The notes under the pieces were generated by a model, which was given only the letters and a program-made list of their open reading frames with translations, ran no database searches and was not told the DNA's origin. Shown piece after piece: positions 5,854-7,768 of a stretch of DNA of 7,768 nt (positions are counted from its first letter, which is position 1; each line of letters starts with the position of its first letter). Location: NCBI GenBank assembly GCA_964484395.1, contig CAZAFM010000093.1, forward strand, positions 1-7,768. Direction: 5' to 3'. Made by a program: the position numbers and the translations under genes. Source of the DNA: CAZAFM01 sp964484395. Lineage in GTDB: Bacteria > Campylobacterota > Campylobacteria > Campylobacterales > CAZAFM01.

Positions 5854-6268
5854 CACCAACATCGAGAGGGGACTTCTTGACTCTCTGGTTATGAAGTTTA
5901 AAGATGGAAGTGCTGACTTGATAGATGAAAGGGCAGCTGAGCGAAGCCTTCAGATACTATCAGAAAACCTCATAGGTAAACTCAAAAAAATACTTCAACA
6001 CTACAACTCCCCTGTAGTTCCAGATAGTGGATATGATGCGGTGGAGATACTAAGAAACATAGGGGCGATAAGTGATGAAGATAGCTCTTTTTTCAGAAAA
6101 ATACTTGGTTTTAGAAATGCTCTAGTTCATGACTATATGAATTTTGATAGAGAGATAGTTAAAAAGATAATCTTAAATGGTGACTATAGAAAACTCTGTG
6201 ATTTTTTGGTAGATGAGGTGGAGTACCCTGAGATTATCAGAAAAAGGATAGAAAACATCACGCTTTAG
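5816..6268 (+). CDS. hepT: HepT-type HEPN ribonuclease toxin
   Basis: A 150-residue, mostly helical HEPN-domain protein of the DUF86/HepT type. The active-site motif Rx4HxY is present as RNALVHDY at residues 100-107: R100 and H105 are the RNase residues, and Y107 matches the tyrosine AMPylated by MntA in characterised pairs. All key residues are intact, so the toxin should be functional. The ATG at 5816 has AAGG 8 bases upstream and lies inside the 3' end of mntA (38-base overlap, different frame), which implies coupled translation with the antitoxin made first. The pair follows the DUF1538 gene without a gap but probably has its own promoter, so it looks like an independent cassette rather than part of the transporter unit. 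Confidence 0.85.
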   Translation: MNFQKYLETTKASTNIERGLLDSLVMKFKDGSADLIDERAAERSLQILSENLIGKLKKILQHYNSPVVPDSGYDAVEILRNIGAISDEDSSFFRKILGFRNALVHDYMNFDREIVKKIILNGDYRKLCDFLVDEVEYPEIIRKRIENITL

Positions 6269-6318
6269 GGTTTGGCTATAAACTATTTATTGCATGATAA
6301 TAAAGGTGGTATCTTAGG

Positions 6319-6349
6319 TTAAAAGTAAATCTCTGACCCTGCCCCTTTG
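6319..6349. mobile_element. Possible solo end of a REP-type/Y1-transposase element
   Basis: On the minus strand this stretch reads CAAAGGGGCAGGGTCAGAG, then an AT-rich continuation. It resembles the GGGGTCAGAG-type sequences that often flank TnpA-REP (IS200-like Y1) transposase genes. No transposase is present. The similarity is from memory and one copy cannot prove it. Its edge runs into the -35 of the next promoter. Confidence 0.25.
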
Positions 6350-6375
6350 ACAACCTGAATAAATTTGAATATAAC
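6347..6375 (+). promoter_or_regulatory. Sigma-70-type promoter of the RHH antitoxin gene
   Basis: TTGACA (6347-6352), a 17-base spacer and TATAAC (6370-6375) form a near-consensus promoter. The start would be near 6382, leaving a leader of about 22 bases with AAAGGA (6393-6398) as ribosome site before the ATG at 6405. Confidence 0.75.
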
Positions 6376-6395
6376 AGTGTTAATAAATATTCAAA
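6364..6395. promoter_or_regulatory. Nested inverted repeats over the RHH gene -10, probable autoregulatory operator
   Basis: TTTGAATAT (6364-6372) and ATATTCAAA (6387-6395) form a perfect 9-bp inverted repeat. Inside it, AACAGTGTT (6373-6381) is a second palindrome with 4-bp arms around one central base. Together they cover the -10 and the likely transcription start. RHH antitoxins typically bind such sites and repress their own operon. Confidence 0.6.
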
Positions 6396-6404
6396 GGATA
6401 TGTT

Positions 6405-6641
6405 ATGAAAACAGTGACCATGAGAGTAGATGATTCAGTTTACGATATGATAAAGTTAGCAGCTGATGGACAAAAAAGAAATCTTTCAAACTTCATAGAG
6501 TTTGCAACAATGCAATACCTGACATCTTCGCAATTTGTAGAGAATGATGAAATGGCTGAAATAATGAATGACAAAGAATTAGTTCAGAACCTAATGGATG
6601 GCTTGAATGATTTTAAAAATGGTGATTACACCATTGTCTAA
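6405..6641 (+). CDS. Ribbon-helix-helix (CopG-like) antitoxin
   Basis: A 78-residue protein. Residues 2-8 (KTVTMRV) are the DNA-contacting beta strand, followed by helices at about 10-22 and 27-40 that complete the RHH fold. The acidic C-terminal part (46-78), ending KNGDYTIV, is the kind of extension that wraps around a RelE/ParE toxin. The ATG at 6405 has AAAGGA 6 bases upstream. It has a strong promoter with an overlapping dyad, so autoregulation is likely. The expected toxin frame begins at its last codons but survives only as a stub. The gene is therefore an antitoxin without its partner, possibly kept for its DNA-binding role or for neutralising a related toxin elsewhere. Confidence 0.8.
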   Translation: MKTVTMRVDDSVYDMIKLAADGQKRNLSNFIEFATMQYLTSSQFVENDEMAEIMNDKELVQNLMDGLNDFKNGDYTIV

Positions 6642-6732
6642 GTACAAAATCGCCGAAACTAAAACTTCTGAAAAAGTTAAAAATAGGTTCAGAGCTTTAC
6701 TTTTAACTACTTCAAAACTACAAGAAATCTAA
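6634..6732 (+). pseudogene. Stub of a RelE/ParE-family toxin gene
   Basis: A TTG overlapping the antitoxin stop opens a 32-codon frame reading MSKYKIAETKTSEK at its start. This resembles the N-terminus of RelE/ParE toxins, which typically open with (M)xYKIAETxTF and run to about 90-100 residues. Here the frame ends at TAA (6730-6732). The central and C-terminal parts of the family, with their basic active-site residues, are not visible in any frame downstream. The stub's position directly after an RHH antitoxin supports the reading. The match is from memory over a short segment. Confidence 0.5.
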
Positions 6733-6763
6733 GCAATACAAGACAGTAGCAAAGAGCAAATCA

Positions 6764-6780
6764 GACTAACTCTTTTAGTC
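6764..6780. repeat. Short inverted repeat (6-bp stem, 5-base loop)
   Basis: GACTAA (6764-6769) and TTAGTC (6775-6780) can form a small hairpin. No T-run follows on either strand, so an intrinsic terminator is not supported. It may be part of the toxin region's remains. Confidence 0.3.
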
Positions 6781-6807
6781 CACATCTAAAATATACTGTT
6801 GTAGAGT

Positions 6808-6852
6808 ATTATGTTACAAAACATTATGTTGAGTAACATTATGTTCACCAAC
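6808..6852. repeat. Three tandem copies of a 15-bp palindromic unit
   Basis: The units at 6808-6822, 6823-6837 and 6838-6852 share ATTATGTT, four variable bases, then AAC; a partial fourth begins at 6853. Across unit borders the conserved bases form the palindrome AACATTATGTT (6820-6830 and 6835-6845), with a related half-site AACATAAC at 6850-6857. The variable bases sit between palindromes. This fits an array of protein-binding sites about 1.5 helical turns apart, or a simple tandem duplication. Confidence 0.65.
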
Positions 6853-6942
6853 ATAACTAATGAGCTAACACTAACTTCAGAGGACAAAAAAGCAATATAT
6901 CTTGTCATTACAAAAGAGGACTACCTAAATGGGTTTTGCTAA
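6811..6942 (+). CDS. Doubtful 43-residue open frame
   Basis: The frame starts inside the tandem repeat, so its N-terminus repeats a five-residue pattern (NIMLS, NIMFT, NITNE). It continues with a charged segment around SEDKKAIYLVITKEDY. There is only a weak purine stretch (GTAGAG, 6801-6806) upstream and no recognised family. It may be a chance frame or the tail of a decayed gene; the repeat is more probably a DNA-level feature. Confidence 0.2.
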   Translation: MLQNIMLSNIMFTNITNELTLTSEDKKAIYLVITKEDYLNGFC

Positions 6943-7024
6943 CCATTTCAACTCCTTTTATCCTATTTTGATGTATCATTTATCTTAGAAATTTCTTCTT
7001 GAAATATGTTACCAAAGGCTAAAA

Positions 7025-7768
7025 ATGCTACACAGAAAAGATATTTACAATCCAGAATCAAGAGAGAGTGTAAATGATAGAAAGATTTTTGGCGGTAATC
7101 CAACCGCTATGTTTGAGCTAAACAAAATAAAGTATCAATGGGCATACAACCTCTGGAAGCTCATGCTTGCAAACACATGGTTTCCTGAAGAGGTAAATAT
7201 GAGTCCTGATAAGCGAGACTATAATGGAGGTTTGACTCCTGCTGAGAAGATCGCTTATGATAGGGTCTTAGCTCAGCTTATCTTTATGGACTCTTTGCAG
7301 ACAAACAACCTAATAGATAATGTAAACCCATATATCACAAGTCCAGAGCTGAACCTTATCCTTGTAAGACAGGCCTTTGAAGAGGCACTTCACTCTCAGA
7401 GCTACGCTGTAATGGTAGAATCCATCAGTGCAAATACAGATGAGATATATGAGATGTGGCGAGTAGATATGCAACTAAAGAGCAAAAACGACTACATAGC
7501 CGCAGTCTATAAAGAGCTAGCCGAAAACCCAACTGATAGAGGGATGATAAAGGCTATGTATGCCAACCAGATACTTGAAGGTATCTACTTCTATGCTGGC
7601 TTTACCTACATCTACACCCTTGCAAGAAGTGGAAAAATGCTAGGAAGTGCGCAGATGATTAGATTTATCCAAAGAGATGAGGTAACTCACCTACTTGTTT
7701 TTCAGAACATGATAAACACCATGAAAAAAGAACGACCTGATCTTTTTGATAAGCAGATGGAAGAAGAT
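7025..7768 (+). CDS. nrdB: Class Ia ribonucleoside-diphosphate reductase small (beta) subunit, 3' end cut by window edge
   Basis: NrdB carries the diiron-tyrosyl radical that starts reduction of ribonucleotides by the NrdA subunit. The 248 visible residues contain all expected iron ligands: D89 (in IFMDS), E120 and H123 (in FEEALHSQSY), E185 (in ILEGIYF), E219 and H222 (in RDEVTHLL). Y127, four residues after H123, is the radical tyrosine, so this is a Tyr-radical enzyme. The ATG at 7025 has AAGG (7015-7018) 6 bases upstream. About 70-100 C-terminal residues, including the tail that contacts NrdA, lie outside the window. nrdA is not in the window. No NrdR boxes were recognised upstream. Confidence 0.95.
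   Translation, partial: MLHRKDIYNPESRESVNDRKIFGGNPTAMFELNKIKYQWAYNLWKLMLANTWFPEEVNMSPDKRDYNGGLTPAEKIAYDRVLAQLIFMDSLQTNNLIDNVNPYITSPELNLILVRQAFEEALHSQSYAVMVESISANTDEIYEMWRVDMQLKSKNDYIAAVYKELAENPTDRGMIKAMYANQILEGIYFYAGFTYIYTLARSGKMLGSAQMIRFIQRDEVTHLLVFQNMINTMKKERPDLFDKQMEED

Larger units (their letters stand above)
6733..7024. other. Gene-poor spacer between the toxin stub and nrdB
   Basis: This 292-base stretch holds a 6-bp hairpin (6764-6780), the 15-bp tandem repeat (6808-6852), one doubtful 43-codon frame (6811-6942), and short palindromes just before nrdB: AGAAATTTCT at 6987-6996, and ATTTC/GAAAT at 6991-7005. I see no clear nrdB promoter, no NrdR-box pair and no terminator with a T-tract. 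It looks like decayed accessory DNA plus the nrdB leader. Confidence 0.5.

Noticed and set aside
6764..6790. Intrinsic terminator at the GACTAA/TTAGTC hairpin
   Set aside because: The stem is only 6 bp and AT-rich, and no T-tract follows on either strand.
6808..6857. CRISPR array
   Set aside because: Units are 15 bp with only 4 variable bases; there are no spacers of suitable length and no cas genes.
6942..7024. NrdR boxes before nrdB
   Set aside because: Short palindromes occur, but none matches the usual paired NrdR-box pattern well enough.

Overview
The window is AT-rich, with compact genes and short spacers. It most resembles a marine member of the Campylobacterota (Sulfurimonas/Sulfurovum type). 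That placement is an inference from base composition, the short NusA without C-terminal repeats, frequent TTG starts and T-rich promoters; no rRNA or other decisive marker is present.

Left part, minus strand (1-3025): a nearly complete diaminobutyrate acetyltransferase gene (ectA, ectoine synthesis) with a clear -35/-10 promoter; a small MerR/HspR-like regulator whose start region lies in a perfect 10-bp inverted repeat; nusA; and a tandem universal stress protein whose second domain has lost its nucleotide-binding glycines.

Middle part, plus strand (3125-5395), divergent from the stress gene: a tight three-gene unit encoding a small PII-like protein, a bare CBS-pair protein and a 504-residue membrane protein made of two DUF1538 repeats. 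DUF1538 proteins (UmpA/UmpB) have been linked to Na+/H+ antiport. I read this unit as a membrane ion transporter with two cytoplasmic nucleotide- or metabolite-sensing regulators. It is the strongest candidate for an under-described system here. Together with ectA and the stress protein it suggests salt or osmotic adaptation, but no shared control is shown.

Right part (5395-6942) is accessory: a MntA/HepT nucleotidyltransferase-HEPN toxin-antitoxin pair, with a promoter inside the apparent 5' end of the first frame that moves its likely start to a TTG at 5473; a short stretch resembling the end of a REP-type/Y1-transposase element; a ribbon-helix-helix antitoxin gene with a strong promoter and operator, followed by only a stub of its toxin gene; and a 15-bp palindromic tandem repeat. 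The window ends in the first 248 codons of nrdB, the class Ia ribonucleotide reductase small subunit. No tRNA, rRNA, CRISPR array or convincing intrinsic terminator was seen.
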